From Bipolaris cookei (lineage: Eukaryota; Ascomycota; Dothideomycetes; Pleosporales; Pleosporaceae), in contig NRSV01000049.1 in NCBI GenBank assembly GCA_002286855.1, positions 210,563 through 274,562 on the forward strand: DNA of 64,000 nucleotides, written 5' to 3'. Below, piece after piece: positions 1 through 12,644 of this stretch; position 1 is the first letter of the stretch; the number at the start of each line of letters is the position of its first letter. Made by a program: the position numbers and the translations under genes. Under the pieces are notes generated by a model. It was not told the DNA's origin. It ran no database searches and saw only the letters and a list, made by a program, of their open reading frames with translations.

Positions 1-3000
1 CCGGCTGACGGGCTTGCTCATGTTGGATGAAATGATAATAATGATCATCGTCAGCATCATGCAAGTTTCACACTGAGGCGCAATAGCAGAGGTGATATGA
101 GTAATAAGAAGGTGATCTTAGATCAGGTTATTAATGCTACAAATCAAGTATTTGTGGGTATTCCGCCAGGCTACTGTGGTGCCGTCTATAATTGCTAAAA
201 ACTCCAGAAGCGAGTGATGCATTGAGCACACAGCCAAAAATGTCCCAAGCGCCAAGTAATGCATGCAAAAATCAAGTCGCTCAGTATTACAACGATTGTG
301 GTGCGTGTGCCAAATAAGTCTAGTAGTGATGGTAAAAAAACAGGCGTCTATCGAGAATATTCATTTCCATCCACTCGAGCCAGCGGAGTGTGTTGGATGC
401 AGGAGCGTAAACAAGTCGAGGCAAGAGGCCCAAGACGGTCTTGTTACCAAGAGCAGTGTCGACATTGCTATCCGAGGATGCGTAAGAATGCGTTTAACCG
501 GATATCTCGTCAGGTAGTCAGGTGAGTGACAAGGGATGTTGTCTCCAAAATCCAAGGCACCAAGTGCGTCGATAAGGTGGCGTCGTACTAGCTGGTGCCT
601 GGCGTGTGTGTAGCATGCCAAGCAGCCGTGTGCGGGTTGAATCGGAGCCAAGTGGTAGTATTAGAGCATGTTGGCAGTCGAGGATGCACGCCATGGTGCG
701 GTGCGTGTTGTCGCACTAAAGCAAGCAGACTAGTCCAGGACAGAAGACGGGAGCGGGTGATTGACGATGCTCAGTTCTTCTTGGTGGGGATGGCTGGCAG
801 AGGGCCGGTTGGTGGTGGGCCGGGGCATGGAGGAAGGTTCTGGGGAGTCATGATGTCGTTGCAGAGGGTAGCGGCCATTGTATTTGTTGGGTTGGTGTGG
901 ATGGATCAGTGTTTGGTAGAGTCGCTGGAGTGGCTGGCGAGATGATTGGATGGATGGCGAGCAACCAAGGGACTAGTCGTGGAGTGGCAGTGGGGTAGTG
1001 TGGTGGTAGCCGTGTGGTGATTGATGGTGGTGTGCAGAGAGAGAGATATATAAAACTCTTGTTGTGTGTGCTGTATTCGGCTCTGGATGATGAAACGAGC
1101 GTCGTGACAGTGGGGGCGCAAAGTATTTATGCTTGTGCTCAGATTGCAGAGGCCTAAAATGTCGGTCAGCTCTGTGCTTTGGCAGAGTGTGTAATGATGG
1201 CGGGCACGGGCCAAGCGGTGAAAGAGGCGTTGGGCTGATGAGCAGGAAAGGGGTGGCTCCTGGCGTGTGCATGAGCTAAACCAGGCCGAAACATTGTCCA
1301 TCCCGGTCCATTAATGAGCAGGGGTGCGAGCAAACACGAACCTTTGCGTTACCGCTGGCCGTTTCATCAGCCTTGTGACTGTGTGAATTTGGCAGTGGCC
1401 CAATCCCGTCGCAGCAGTGTCGCCGCGCTGCCTTCGCGCTGCCCTCACGCTGCCCTCACGCTCGGACAGCGCATCATCAATGGGGCCACGCTCAAGGCTG
1501 CACCCCCCCGTCCTACTCCCACTCGCACGCCCGACCGGCGAGCAGCGGGCAGCAAGCAGCGGCCTACCAGCATTACCGACCAGCAGCGCACACAGCGGAC
1601 AGCGAACTGCGGCCACGGCGGGCGGTGAATTGCAACTGGCCAGTTTGTGTCTGACATCACACGCTGCGACTGCGACGGGGCTAGTGCCAACGGCCTTGGC
1701 CACCGTGGGCAGGCAATGAAACGCCCTTCTCCTTTTCCCACCGCGCCCTGCCCACGACGACCCACGACGGCCTTCCGAGGCCGCCGTTCGGTGTATATGC
1801 AGCGCTCGCTCAAAGGGTGCGGTTTGCTAAACCTTGGACAAGATGGCGTGTCAGAACGCTGCCAGTCTGACACAGCTTCTGCCAGCCTTGGCCGTTCAAT
1901 TTGCGACGTCGCCCGTCGCCCATCTCGTCTGCCCACACACGGTCCCCTCTGACTTGCAGCGCAACGCGCAACCACACGGCCTCCTAGCGCCCATGGCCAC
2001 CTTCTCCCGTGCTTCTTCCAAGCTTCGATCCAATTTCTCGCAAAAGTCCCCTCCCACTAGAATTTTCCGCTCCACTGCGGGCCTCACACTGCTGGCGGTC
2101 AATGAAAGCCTGGCACGATGACACTCTTGCTCCTGGTCCTGCTTCTGCTTCTGACCCTGGCCCGCTCAATCAGCCGTGCCACTGCTGGCCGACATGCCGG
2201 GGTAATCATGTTTGTCATTGTGCGATAGCGCGCGAGGGTGCATGTCTGCATGTGGTATACGCTGTACGAGCACCTACTTACTAGTAGGTATGTAGGGTCT
2301 GTACATGGCTGCTTTCGAGCGTCGTCGGGTAGGCTGTCGGCAAGGCACACGCAGGTAGTCAGGCTTATTTTTGTCCTGCAACCTGGCCGGATCCGCACTA
2401 CTCGTATCGTGCTGCACCTGCCCTCTGTCCAATGGCGGTTCGGCTGAGCCGGAAGCAGTGTGCAAGGCGAGCTGCAGCCACTCAGTCCCCATGTAGCCGT
2501 TCAGCTGCCACGGAGACGAGCAAAGGAGGACGACTGGAGCTGTCGTGCTCGTCTTTTTCCTGCCTGGCGCGTCCTCTCCACGTGGGCCGGCAGGGTTGCC
2601 GCCTGTGTGACCGTACGCAGGACCATGTTTTTGATGGACATAGTTGTTGTGCTAATATTACAGCTTTATGCCTCAGTCTCCGTAAATATATGTGTGCCGC
2701 GCGTGTGGCTTGCCTGCTAAGCAAGAATGCTGGCCTTGCCAAATCACAGCCACGGCCATGTGATGTGAACCGTTCGCCTTGTCACCATCTCCCCTTCCCA
2801 ATAGCCGTCCGTACCCTGGACGGGTTTGAGACTGAGACTAAGCAATGGGGCCTTGTGCAATGCCCGAGGCCATTCTGGGCGTGGGCGTGGGCACCAAGCG
2901 AGTAGATCTACAGGGGCAGCTATCGAGGTCCGAGCCCATCGCCCCAGGCAAAAAACCAAGAGCGCGATAGCAAGAAAGAGGGGAAAAAACAAAGCAGCAG

Positions 3001-4491
3001 CCATGACGCCTTCGGCAGTTGGCTTACACGCCCAGTACCAACACAATCGTGCCGTTTCAGCGCGGTGGAGCGCAATTCGGCCTCGCTGTTACAAGTGCCT
3101 GCAGCAACGTTGCGTCCGTAGTAAGACCATGGTTCGAGCAAAAAAGACGTTTACATTTGTAACTGTCTCATCCACCGTCACCGTCCCGAGGACTCGGGCA
3201 ACGCGGAGAGGACAGAGCGGCGAAGAGGCGCCGAGCCATGACGATGCCCTAGGGACTATTGGCTGCGTATAGTATCGACTTCCCTAATACACCAACAACC
3301 ATATACGCATACGCGCCTGACGTCTTGGTATCGCTTTTCCTCCGACCTATGCCCATTTTCTCACTGCAGTCACCTGGCTGCCAATAAGCCACACGCCTAT
3401 CATTCGCCTATTCCCATTGTCCTTCTCCGCGATCGACATGCGCCGCGGGCCAAAAAGGACTGCCAGACTGGCTCTGAACTCTATCCCTCGGCCACGCGTT
3501 CCTCTCCGCTGTCCACCTTCGTCCTTAGCTGCGGCCTTTTTGAATTCGATCCATCCAAGCTGCTGCTAATTACTGACTGCCGGCCATCACCAGCCACACA
3601 CTGCCGTGATTGCATGGCCGGTTCTGGATGGTCAGCCCCTCGTGCTGCAGGTACGCGTCAAGCCTCTCCGCCCCGCCACCCCACGGCCGGTGGCTTGCGC
3701 TGCTCTTCGCGTCGTGAAACAAAGGCTCGACTACCAGCAAGCCTAGATCCGGCGAGGCCGAAGCGCCAATGACACGTCTGCTTTGTTAACACTAGACGAA
3801 AATACTCCAGACTGTGTAGACGTACACACTTACGTAGCAGGCTGAAGCCAGGACAACCCAAGGGCTGATTCCAGGCCCAGCAACGGGCTGGCCCATGCCA
3901 AGACCATAGTTCTTCTTGAGGCTTGAACACCAGTCACGAGTCACGGTGACATTTGGGGCTTTTGTGGTGACATGCTAGAGCATTCTGTAATCACCTCTAG
4001 TGCAGTGCAGCCAGCCCATCGACCGCCATTACAACGCATACATACATCTCATATAGAATGTGCCCTTCTATCTCAACCGCTGCGTTTCTATTGCGCAGTG
4101 CCGCGTCTCAAGTACAGTATCCCCAATCAAACTTGATCATCAGCCACCCATCCTCGCTCATCGACATGCAGGGCTGCACAGGTGCACGGGCATGCGATGC
4201 TGGCCCAGGTCGCGCAATAGCTGTGGCGCATAAGTATTTGTCCAGTCTGGGAAAACGGTTCGTTGCCTGGCGCAGCCTCTGATACGCACTGATCGTCAGG
4301 TGGTCCGTGCGATCGTCCAATGCATTGGTAAGCCCACGTGGAGTGGGAGGTGACATGGAGCCACTGTCATCACGATTCGTCGGTGTGTGTGCTAGACTGC
4401 GTTTCTTCGGCAAAATTTCTCGTATCTCACCCACACGCACATCAGCAGGTGTGCACTAATCTAGTCGTGCGTCGGCTTTCCATTACACCAT
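1..4491. other. Gene-free stretch at the left edge
   Basis: I read this 4.5 kb on both strands and found no frame that looks like protein. The open frames, the longest about 176 aa at 1445-1975 on the minus strand, are low-complexity and rich in Arg, Pro and Ser, overlap each other in several frames, and show no domain or plausible splice structure. It may be promoter and UTR for genes beyond the left edge or for the gene ending at 4492. Confidence 0.55.
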
Positions 4492-5443
4492 CTATAAGGC
4501 GTCATCGTCTTCATCTTGCTGTCCAGCTATAGCTTGCGTCGAGACCCAGTTCTCGAGCATGGCCTGGCTGCCAAATGCTGCACCGCTTGCTGACGCCACA
4601 TTTCTGGCGCCACGCCGCTTGACCATCAGACACAGAATACGACCATAGATGCTAAATCCATCGTAGGATGTCCAGAGGCCTAGTTTCTTGGTCTCATCTC
4701 CTCGTCGACCCTCATCCTGGCCCTGCGCCGTATTTCCCGTAATACTGCCTTGTTCGGATACAAACAGGTCTGATGTCTCGTTATCGCTAGCCTCACTGCA
4801 CGGCGTAAGCACTTTTGGGCACCATCGCAGAGTTTGTTCCCCTCATGCATACCTGTGTTGTTTTTTCGCTGTCTTGGCCTCGGGGACATCAAAAAGGTTA
4901 ACTGTACCGCTGTCGTCCTCTTGCCTTATTGCGATTGGTTCTGCTGCATCTTCATTGATTACAACCGGCTGATCACTGGTCCCGGATGTTAGCCATCCCG
5001 TGAGTTTGCCCGAGTTGCTCTGAATGCGGGCCTTGTCCTTGAAGATCTTTTGCTTCGTGAGAACGGAGTGCCGGGATGAGAGCTCCGTCAAGAAGATTGA
5101 GACTTCAAAGTCATCTGATAGAAAGTTAGCCAGTGATTGGTACAGGCCGCTATTAACCTTCTCATCTGCATTGTCGGCACTCCCGGCCATGCAGCTTACC
5201 TTGAATCACCACATCCTTAACTCCCTTCTTCTTTGCTTTAGCACCGCCTCGTCCCTTGCCTCTTTCGTTTTCCTCTCGGAGTTTAGGCAACACCAGCGGT
5301 TGCACTGCTTGGATGACGCGTGGCAGCGCTGGATCGTCGCGTTTCAGCAGCCATGCGTCTGCATCCGCTGGCCGATCTAGATAGATGCGCACTTCGACGA
5401 CCGAGTGCTTGGTGATTCGTAGATATCTTCGGAGCGGTGCCAT
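4492..5443 (-). CDS. Conserved ascomycete protein of unknown function, 269 aa
   Basis: The model has three exons: 5443-5200, 5114-4853 and 4795-4492. The introns are 85 bp and 57 bp, have GT..AG ends and keep the frame. The start is the first ATG (MAPLRRYLRI); the frame extends upstream only to a TTG. The protein has a compact N-terminal region (RYLRITKHSVVEVRIYLD, WLLKRDDPALPRVI, LVLPKLREENER), then a Lys/Gly-rich linker and the segment FEVSIFLTELSSRHSVLTKQ. An acidic central part follows, and the C-terminus carries GFSIYGRILCLMVKRRG. These blocks look conserved across ascomycetes in my memory, but I cannot assign a family or function. It is divergent from sam37, with 211 bp between the two start codons. 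The basic linker and acidic stretches would fit a nuclear protein, which is inference only. Confidence 0.75.
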
Positions 5444-5654
5444 GATCTCGACGTGTTTCAAGAATGGCAGTGTAGTATGTATATATATAGAACGGTTAGC
5501 CTACAAGTCCAACAGCCCTATGGCATTAGACAATGATGCGTGTTCACGTGCAAGCGTTCCGACCCTAGTTCCGATCGGCATGCGCAAAAGTTGGTTGCGA
5601 GGACCGCTAAGACGTTGATGAGCACAAGACATCCACCGCAACACCGCACAAGCA
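5444..5654. promoter_or_regulatory. Short divergent promoter region shared by the unknown protein and sam37
   Basis: Only 211 bp separate the two head-to-head start codons. A TATA-like run (TATGTATATATATAG) lies at 5476-5490, about 35 bp before the minus-strand ATG and so very close to that start. No other named motif was recognised. Confidence 0.4.
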
Positions 5655-7095
5655 ATGGTGCTAGAACTCCACGTATGGGGTCCCGCATTCGGCCTCGCTT
5701 CGATAGAGGCCGAATGCATAGCCACCATAGCATACTGTCACCGCGTCATTCTAGAGGGGGAATGGTCCTTGGTCGCAAGCCATAATCCAACAGTCGGAAC
5801 AGCAGGTATAGGCACTGGTCCCCGATGGCAAGTTACCCGTTGACTCACACATTTAAGAAACACTACCGATTCTCTTTGACGACGGCGTTGCAACGGCATC
5901 CGGGTTCGAGGACATTGTTGCCTATCTTCGCAACTACCCCACAGTCACCAACGACATAGATGCTGGCCTCTCAAGCGCCCAGCGGACTGACCGGACTGCG
6001 TAAGCAACCTACGCACTGATACTAAGAAAGCATCTCACGCGACCCAGATTCGGCACCTTTCTCCAGGCTACAGCAACACCGCTCGTCGATCTCTCCCTCT
6101 ACGTTTCCGCCGAGAATTACAACAAGACTACCGCGTCCGCATACACAGCCATTCTACCATGGTACGCAAACTACACGGTTCCGCCCAGACGGCGAGACCT
6201 GGCCCGGATGAGGACGGCACACATGGGACTGAGTAGCCTGGACGTGGATACTTCGACCGGGGAAGAGTTTGCGCCTGGCCGGGGGACTGCATCCTCAGAA
6301 TACGAGGCGGCCAAACGGGCAGCTGGTATACCTACTGAGAGTCAGCCCAGGTCTCTAAACATAGGACGGGGCAGGGGTCTGGGCGGCCTCTTGGGTGGCC
6401 AGGTGTATGCTGCCCGCTTCAGACTTGACGCTCTTTCGGCCGAACTGCTGGACCCGTTGTCAGATCTGTTGGGCAAGAACAAGTACTTGTTCCGGGGAGA
6501 TCAGCCCTCGAGTTTGGACTGCTTGGCCTTCGGGTACCTGTCGCTTCTTATCTACCCCCCGGTACCCCAGGCTTGGCTCAGGGAGACGATCCGGGCAAAA
6601 TACCCGCGTATAGGAGCATACGTTCACAGACTACATAAAGATCTCTTTCACGAGGAAGAGGTCAGCCCTGTTGACATCTGGGCTATCTCAACCGGCAAAT
6701 CTAACATTGCAAACAGCACAACACTGCCATGGACGACAAGACTAGTAAGTTTCGGGGCAAGTGCCATGGCCTGCACAAAGGAGATTTTGGGAAGCCTCCC
6801 CGGCATTGCTACATTGTCGCAAAGATGTGCCATTGTCACGTCAGAACCAATGGTAGTTTCGAAACGTGTCCGGTCAGAGCTATCATCTCCATTGTTTCTC
6901 AGTAGCGTGTTTGGTGTTGTTACAGCAGCTGCAGTAGGACTTGCGTCATTGGCCATACATCATCGTCGGTCGCCACGAGAGGGCGAGCTGATCTTTTGGG
7001 CCTTGCGCCCGACCAATGGTTTGGGTGAGGCTGGTAGCATTCTTAGTGTCTTTGCGAATCAGTTACACGACGGAGCAATGCAAGGTCATTTTTAG
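5655..7095 (+). CDS. sam37: Sam37/Tom37 metaxin-like mitochondrial outer-membrane sorting and assembly protein, 446 aa
   Basis: This is a subunit of the SAM complex, which inserts beta-barrel proteins into the mitochondrial outer membrane. Exons are 5655-5805, 5858-5999 and 6048-7095; introns are 52 and 48 bp, and all junctions restore the frame. The N-terminus (MVLELHVWGPAFGL, then A-E-C-I-A-T-I-A-Y) is the typical start of fungal Tom37/metaxin proteins and carries the thioredoxin-fold half. The GST-C-like half has the hallmark FRGDQPSSLDCLAFGYLSLL. A hydrophobic stretch at about residues 378-400 (LFLSSVFGVVTAAAVGLASL) suits a C-terminal outer-membrane anchor, followed by about 45 residues. 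The length fits fungal Sam37. The family call rests on motif recognition. Confidence 0.88.
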
Positions 7096-7831
7096 ACAAT
7101 CTGATACCCTATTCCAAGTTATTTACATACATTGCATCTTGGCTGTAGCATGAAACTATATCTGTGTAGTGACAAATGATTCAACTTGGACTGCTTCACG
7201 AATTTGTATGTGTTTGTGATTGGCGTGCAGCCCCTGACTAGACATATTAAGTTACATTTGGTAGTGCTAGAGGCAGGTTGTTTGTTGGTAGCGTGAAATG
7301 GTGGCGCCTACGCAATGCCGGTCAGAGGCACACAATAACGTCATATATGTCGGCAAGCAAGACTATGACCACTGGCGCCATTGACATCCGGCACAGCCTA
7401 TGCTAGCACGCAGAAGCAGGGCAAAAACTACCTGACTATATGCGACGATTCCTGTATATGCGCAGACAGCTCGAGATGCTCAGGATAACAGAGGGAAGAT
7501 GCAGGCAAGGAGCAGCAGCTCGGCTATGCAGGAGGATGTCTAATGCTAACCAGGGGGTTGAATGCCAATGTGGAAGTGTGGAGGATGTGCAATGATGCGA
7601 GCGAGGATGGCGGACGAGCCCGAGGACTAGAGTATGTACGATCACCCCTCCGAGTGGGCCGGCAGCCACAGCTACGTCATTCATACTGGTCGAACAAAAA
7701 CGCGGCCTAACCACGACCCATTTGCGCACTGCACTCCACTCCAACAACAATAACAACAACAACAACATCACATTGCAACCCACTGTGCTTGAACCCGCTG
7801 CAAACGCCACAAACGACACTCGCAAGACAAG
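7096..7831. other. Intergenic region and pil1 promoter/5' UTR
   Basis: No coding frame is credible here. The last 100 bp before the pil1 ATG are C/A-rich and contain an AAC microsatellite, as expected of a fungal 5' UTR. Confidence 0.5.
7742..7768 (+). repeat. AAC trinucleotide microsatellite in the pil1 leader
   Basis: About eight CAA/AAC units, one changed to AAT, lie 65-90 bp upstream of the pil1/lsp1 start codon, probably in the 5' UTR. Confidence 0.75.
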
Positions 7832-9235
7832 ATGCACCGAACATACAGCATGCGCCAGTCCCGCGCGCCCACGGCATCGCAGATCCAGAACCCTCCGCCT
7901 CCCGCGTCCTCGACCAAGAGTGGGCGCTTCTTTGGCAAGGCCAATATTGGTACGTTTTTAGAGAATCTTTTTTCGAGTTCGTCGTCTTCTTCACTATCTT
8001 TAGCGCAACATGCGCAAAAGCGCTGCGCTCCGCTCAGCAGTGTCACCACGCTTCAGCGTCATGGACTACCGGATTACCTATTCTCCATTCTTATATGTTT
8101 TATGATGTGGAACTGCAGCTAACCACCATCATCGAATTCAGGCCACACCTTCCGGCACAAGTCCGCCGGCGCCTTCGGCCCCGATCTTGCCAAGAAGCTC
8201 TCACAACTCGTCAAGATGGAGAAGAACGTTATGCGCAGTATGGAGCTGGTTTCGAGGGAGCGCATGGAAGTTGCAGTAATTCTGTCCAACACTGTTTGCG
8301 ACTTGGCACTATACTTACCCATTTCCAGCAACAACTCTCCATCTGGGGCGAGGCTTGCGACGACGATGTTTCTGATGTCACTGACAAGCTCGGTGTCCTC
8401 ATCTACGAAATCGGTGAGCTCGAAGACCAGTATGTAGACCGCTACGACCAGTACCGTGTCACCATCAAGAGCATTCGCAACATTGAGGCCTCTGTCCAAC
8501 CCAGCCGTGACCGTAAGTTATATACAATTCCTGGTTATTGAACAAAGCTTACAGTTGCACAGGCAAGCAGAAGATTACCGACCAGATTGCTCAGCTGAAG
8601 TACAAAGAGCCCAACTCTCCCAAGATTGTTGTCCTCGAACAAGAGCTTGTCCGCGCCGAGGCCGAATCCCTGGTCGCCGAAGCCCAGCTTTCCAACATCA
8701 CCCGTGAGAAACTCAAGGCAGCTTTTACGTATCAATTCGATGCCATGCGGGAACATTGCGAGAAGCTTGCAATTATTGCTGGCTACGGCAAGCACCTTCT
8801 TGAGTTGGTCGACGACACCCCAGTAACTCCTGGCGAGACCCGCCAGGCCTACGATGGCTACGAGGCTAGCAAGGCGTACGTCATGATTATTACTCTGTAT
8901 TCGGCAACATACTAACAAAAAATAGAATTATTCAAGACTGTGAGGATGCTCTTACCAACTGGGTCTCCCAGAACGCTTCTGTCTCTGCCAAGCTCTCTCA
9001 GCGATCTCGGACCCTTTCCCAGCGCCGCCGCAACCAGAGCCGTGGCCACGGTGAGGGCGTTGACCTCTCTGGACAGGACCAAGCACTTGATCGCGAGTCT
9101 GGTCTATGGATCCCTGCCTCTGAGCACCAAGGTAACGGCTACGAGGACCGTGACGAGCTTGACGATGAAAACACGTCCACGATTGCTAGCGAGCACCACC
9201 GCGGCCGAGAAGAGGAGAGAATGGTGGCTGCTTAA
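7832..9235 (+). CDS. pil1: Eisosome core protein Pil1/Lsp1, 352 aa
   Basis: Pil1/Lsp1 proteins have BAR domains that assemble on the inner face of the plasma membrane and shape eisosomes. Exons are 7832-7949, 8142-8275, 8329-8512, 8563-8875 and 8926-9235; introns are 192, 53, 50 and 50 bp, and all four junctions are frame-consistent. The N-terminus MHRTYSMRQSRAPTASQIQN is the characteristic Pil1 start. The BAR region (about residues 40-275) contains GHTFRHKSAGAFGPDLAKK, LSIWGEACDDDVSDVTDKLG and IYEIGELEDQYVDRYDQYR. The acidic/His-rich tail ends in EERMVAA. Length and motifs fit the family closely. I cannot separate the Pil1 and Lsp1 paralogues from one copy, so the symbol is provisional. The AAC-rich leader and a long first intron may matter for expression. 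Confidence 0.93.
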
Positions 9236-10638
9236 ATGCCTTACTGACGGCCTGGGCAGTGTTCCACTTTTCATCAACTAATAGTCCGTCTTTACAAGGA
9301 CTGACGATGTATACCCCTGATGGAATGGACAATGACACTGTGAATATGGCTCCACCTTTCCAATCTCATATCGCTCGAGCTACGCAAGGGAATTTTGTTA
9401 TTGAATAGTTTGCTCTCACGTAAACTTGGGCGTTCTCTCTATGGATGCAGATAGAATGACTTCTCTTTTACTATTTCAGTAATGCGGAACGTTTACAGAG
9501 TAGTGCAGAGCGAATATTGTAATAAAGTTAATTTTCATATGCTTTTATGATGAAGTTTTTGTGTTTCGCTGCAATATGGTATACATTTCAATAGTGTCCC
9601 AATCTTACTCATTATCAAGGGAAGGGAGAATCCAAGTCATCAATGAGCTGCTGCCAAGAGAACGGTCACTCCGACCAACAAAAACTCTTGGTATCCGGTA
9701 AATCAATGATTTCCACGTAATAAAACCTGTTTGTTTCTTTTCCTTTTTCTTGGCTCTTTCCCCCCATTTTTTTCAATTTTCCCTTTTCTAGTCTCTGCTT
9801 CGTCGGCTTATTTGCCGAATTTTACAACCCCCGCTCACTACTTTTTTTTTACCACTCGTCGCATTCACTGATGCGGACACGAATGCGCCGAAGTGGCTTG
9901 AGTCTTTTTCTATTATTATATTTCGTATTTGATTAGACGCAGTTACTGCTAGGTTTTTTTTTGTTGGGAAGGAGAAGGGGGAGGGCGGAAGAATCTGAAT
10001 ATCACAAGATTGACGATGGGACCATAGGAAGAATGGGAGGAGAGAATAGGCTAAATTGGGGGGAAATGTGGTGAGACTAGTGGTTTTTCATGGCCACGGA
10101 TTGGGACTTGGGAAGTGTTTGGATCGGTGATCGGTACGGAATAGTAAAGGTTGGTAGAGGCACTGTGGTTTGGGATTTATCTAAAGAATGGATTGATGGA
10201 GTATATACACTAACAACCCAGCCTAACTTGACCTGTACCACCCTACTTCACCTCACGTGACATGTCTATAATTACATGCGGGGTGCCTTAGGTATTATCG
10301 ATTGCACACGACGTTGCCTCGAGGTGGGGGTGGAGGCAGCTCGGTATATATTGACATCAACCCGAAGTGGGGGTTAGCAGCTCAGCGGCATTACTGAATT
10401 GAGTAACTCCTCAAACTACCTTTCATGTAAAATCCTACTGTACATACACCCTGTCCTGTATTTACCTAGACTCCGTCTGTTCCCTTCCTGCTCCTCTTTT
10501 TCTTTCTATTCACAATAGTACAGTTCTACCAACAAAAAAAAGGAGTTTCAAACACTACCACCAGACAAACCCCCTTCCATTGATTCCCCAAACCACACCA
10601 TCCGCCCTCCCCCCCAAAAAAAACAACAACAACCAACA
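9236..10638. other. Intergenic region between pil1 and the dehydrogenase gene
   Basis: This 1.4 kb has no credible coding frame. It has T-rich and poly-A/T tracts around 9730-9970, a TATATA at 10345-10350, and pyrimidine-rich then A/C-rich sequence running into the next start codon, typical of a highly expressed fungal promoter and leader. Confidence 0.5.
10253..10260. promoter_or_regulatory. TCACGTGA palindrome, possible bHLH (E-box) site
   Basis: The perfect 8-bp palindrome TCACGTGA contains CACGTG, the site recognised by fungal bHLH factors. It lies about 380 bp upstream of the dehydrogenase start. It is a short motif, so chance occurrence is possible. Confidence 0.3.
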
Positions 10639-12035
10639 ATGTCATCCAAACCACAAATTGGCTTCTGTGGCCTAGGAGCCATGGGCATGGGCATGGCCAC
10701 GCACCTCGTCAAGCAAGGTTATCCCGTCACTGGCTTCGACGTCTACCCGCCCTCACTCGAGAAATTCGCAAAAGCCGGCGGCACACCCTCAAGCTCGCTC
10801 TCCTCCTCCGCAAAAGACAAGCCCTTCTACATCGTCATGGTCGCCTCTGCCGCGCAAGCTCAACCCGCGCTCTTCGACGCGGACGGCATCGTGAATGCGC
10901 TTCCCCAAGGCGCAACTCTGCTGTTGTGCTCCACAGTCCCAAGTGCGTACGCGCAGGCGGTCGAGAAGCAGTTGGTGGAGATTGGGCGGTCGGATATCGC
11001 GTTTATTGATGCACCGGTGTCTGGGGGAGCGATTAGAGCGGCGGATGGCACCCTTTCGATTATGGCGGGTGCGTCTGCCGCGTCGTTTGAAAAGGGCCAG
11101 TTTTTGCTCGAGGAAATGAGTGCGCCGTCCAAACTCTTCATTGTGAATGGAGGGGTTGGTGCGGGAAGTAATATGAAGATGGTGCATCAAGTGCTTGCTG
11201 CGATTCAGATCCTGTCGCTCAACGAGGCGTATGGGTTTGCTGCGCGGATGGGCATTAATGGGCAGGATTTGTATGATGAGGTTGTCGGGAAGAATGGGTC
11301 GAAGGCGTGGAGTTGGATGTTTGAGAATAGGAGTCAGAGGACGCTGAAGGAGGATTATTTTCCGGGGGCGAGTGCTGTGACGATTATTTTGAAGGATACG
11401 GTATGTCTTTCTACTTTCTCACTCCCTTTTTACTCTCTTTTTTTTTTGTTTTGCCTGAAAGGTTGCTAACGTGAATTCAAAAAAAGGGCATCATCACCTC
11501 CTCAGCACGCGCCGTAGCGTTCTCTACAACCCTCTGCTCCGTCGCAGAACAAGTCTACTTCTCTGCCCTCGACCGCGGCTGGGGTACAAACGACGACGCG
11601 GGTCTCGTCCGTCTTTGGACTTCGGATCCCGTCACTTCCATTCAATCCACTCTTTCTCCCACAGAGAAATCCCAAAAACTGGAACACGCAGTGAATCTTC
11701 TTACAGGCGTACATCTCGTTGCCGCAGCCGAAGCTATTTCCCTCGCCAAACACGTCGGTATCCCGCTACCGCAGTTTTACACGCTCGTATGTGATGCCGC
11801 GGGTGGTAGCACAATGTTCAAAGAAGCGGGCCAGAAGATGATTGATATTCTAGAGGGTAAGGATGATGGGAATGGAATCGTACTAGGAGGTTATGTGGAG
11901 TGCTTGAAGTTGGCGGTTGAGGAGGCGCAGAGTATAAAGTGCCCTGTGTATCTTGGTTCTGCGGCGCTGAACAAGTTACTGGAGAGTGGCAAGGAATTGA
12001 GTTTGAAGGGGCTGTTAGCGTGTTATTTAAAGTAG
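10639..12035 (+). CDS. 3-hydroxyisobutyrate/L-threonate dehydrogenase-like oxidoreductase with duplicated C-terminal domain, 436 aa
   Basis: This is an NAD(P)-dependent beta-hydroxyacid dehydrogenase of the HIBADH/6PGDH-like family. Exons are 10639-11400 and 11487-12035, with an 86-bp phase-0 intron that has a GCTAAC branch. The Rossmann motif GFCGLGAMGMGMA is at residues 8-20, the substrate-loop motif DAPVSGG at about 127-133, and the catalytic lysine region SNMKMVHQ has Lys at about 179. The first C-terminal helical domain ends near residue 300. A further segment (about 325-430; VNLLTGVHLVAAAEAISLAK, then YVECLKLAVEEAQ) resembles that domain again (MVHQVLAAIQILSLNEAYGF, then VTIILKD). It therefore looks like a tandem copy, and the position matching the catalytic lysine is not conserved. 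At 436 aa it is longer than the usual about 300 aa. The true substrate cannot be told from sequence. Confidence 0.85.
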
Positions 12036-12644
12036 GGAGATTGATAGAGGTGTGAAGCGTTTCTTTAGAAAATAGAGAGATGATTTGTATATTTTGGAAC
12101 TTGTGATGGTGAATGAAGACGGGAGATCTATCTTCTTGCGGTTCTAGAGTGAAGTCTAGTTTCCTTTTCTTACTCTGAGTAATCTGCAAAAACATACAGT
12201 ACTAGCTTTGTACATCGATAGTATCTCTGGGTAATGGCAAGATACATAGGATCCGTAACAATAATGATATGGTTTCTACACGCTTCGAAATATCATGACT
12301 TGAGGAGGTTTGGTAGAATATGTAATCTTAACTTGACATGCAAAACCAACAAAGGCATTGAGTTTAGGGGTTTGATTTGGAGCAGATATGATCAAGTATC
12401 AGATAAATCTCCCAAAGAAGCGGTATTTTGAAATCCGAATATTCTCTTATAGATAGTTGCGATATGTAACTAAGATGAATATAACTACATACGTATTTCT
12501 TCATTGTTTCCAAGTATACAGCTCACTCTACTCCCTTTCGGTGGCCTCTCATAACCGCCCCTGTTCCATATATGGCTATGCCTACCGATATGACAAGCGG
12601 TCCTATACATGTAAACAGGCATGTCGTTTAACAGGCGGCGGGCG
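12036..12644. other. Intergenic, nothing recognised
   Basis: AT-richer 3' flank of the dehydrogenase gene. No coding frame or repeat stands out. Confidence 0.5.

Noticed and set aside
1445..1975. 176-aa minus-strand frame in the left gene-free stretch
   Set aside because: Arg/Pro/Ser-rich composition, overlaps open frames in other phases over the same bases, no domain, no splice context.
7742..7768. AAC repeat as part of a coding poly-Asn tract
   Set aside because: It lies upstream of the clear Pil1 start and in no conserved frame.
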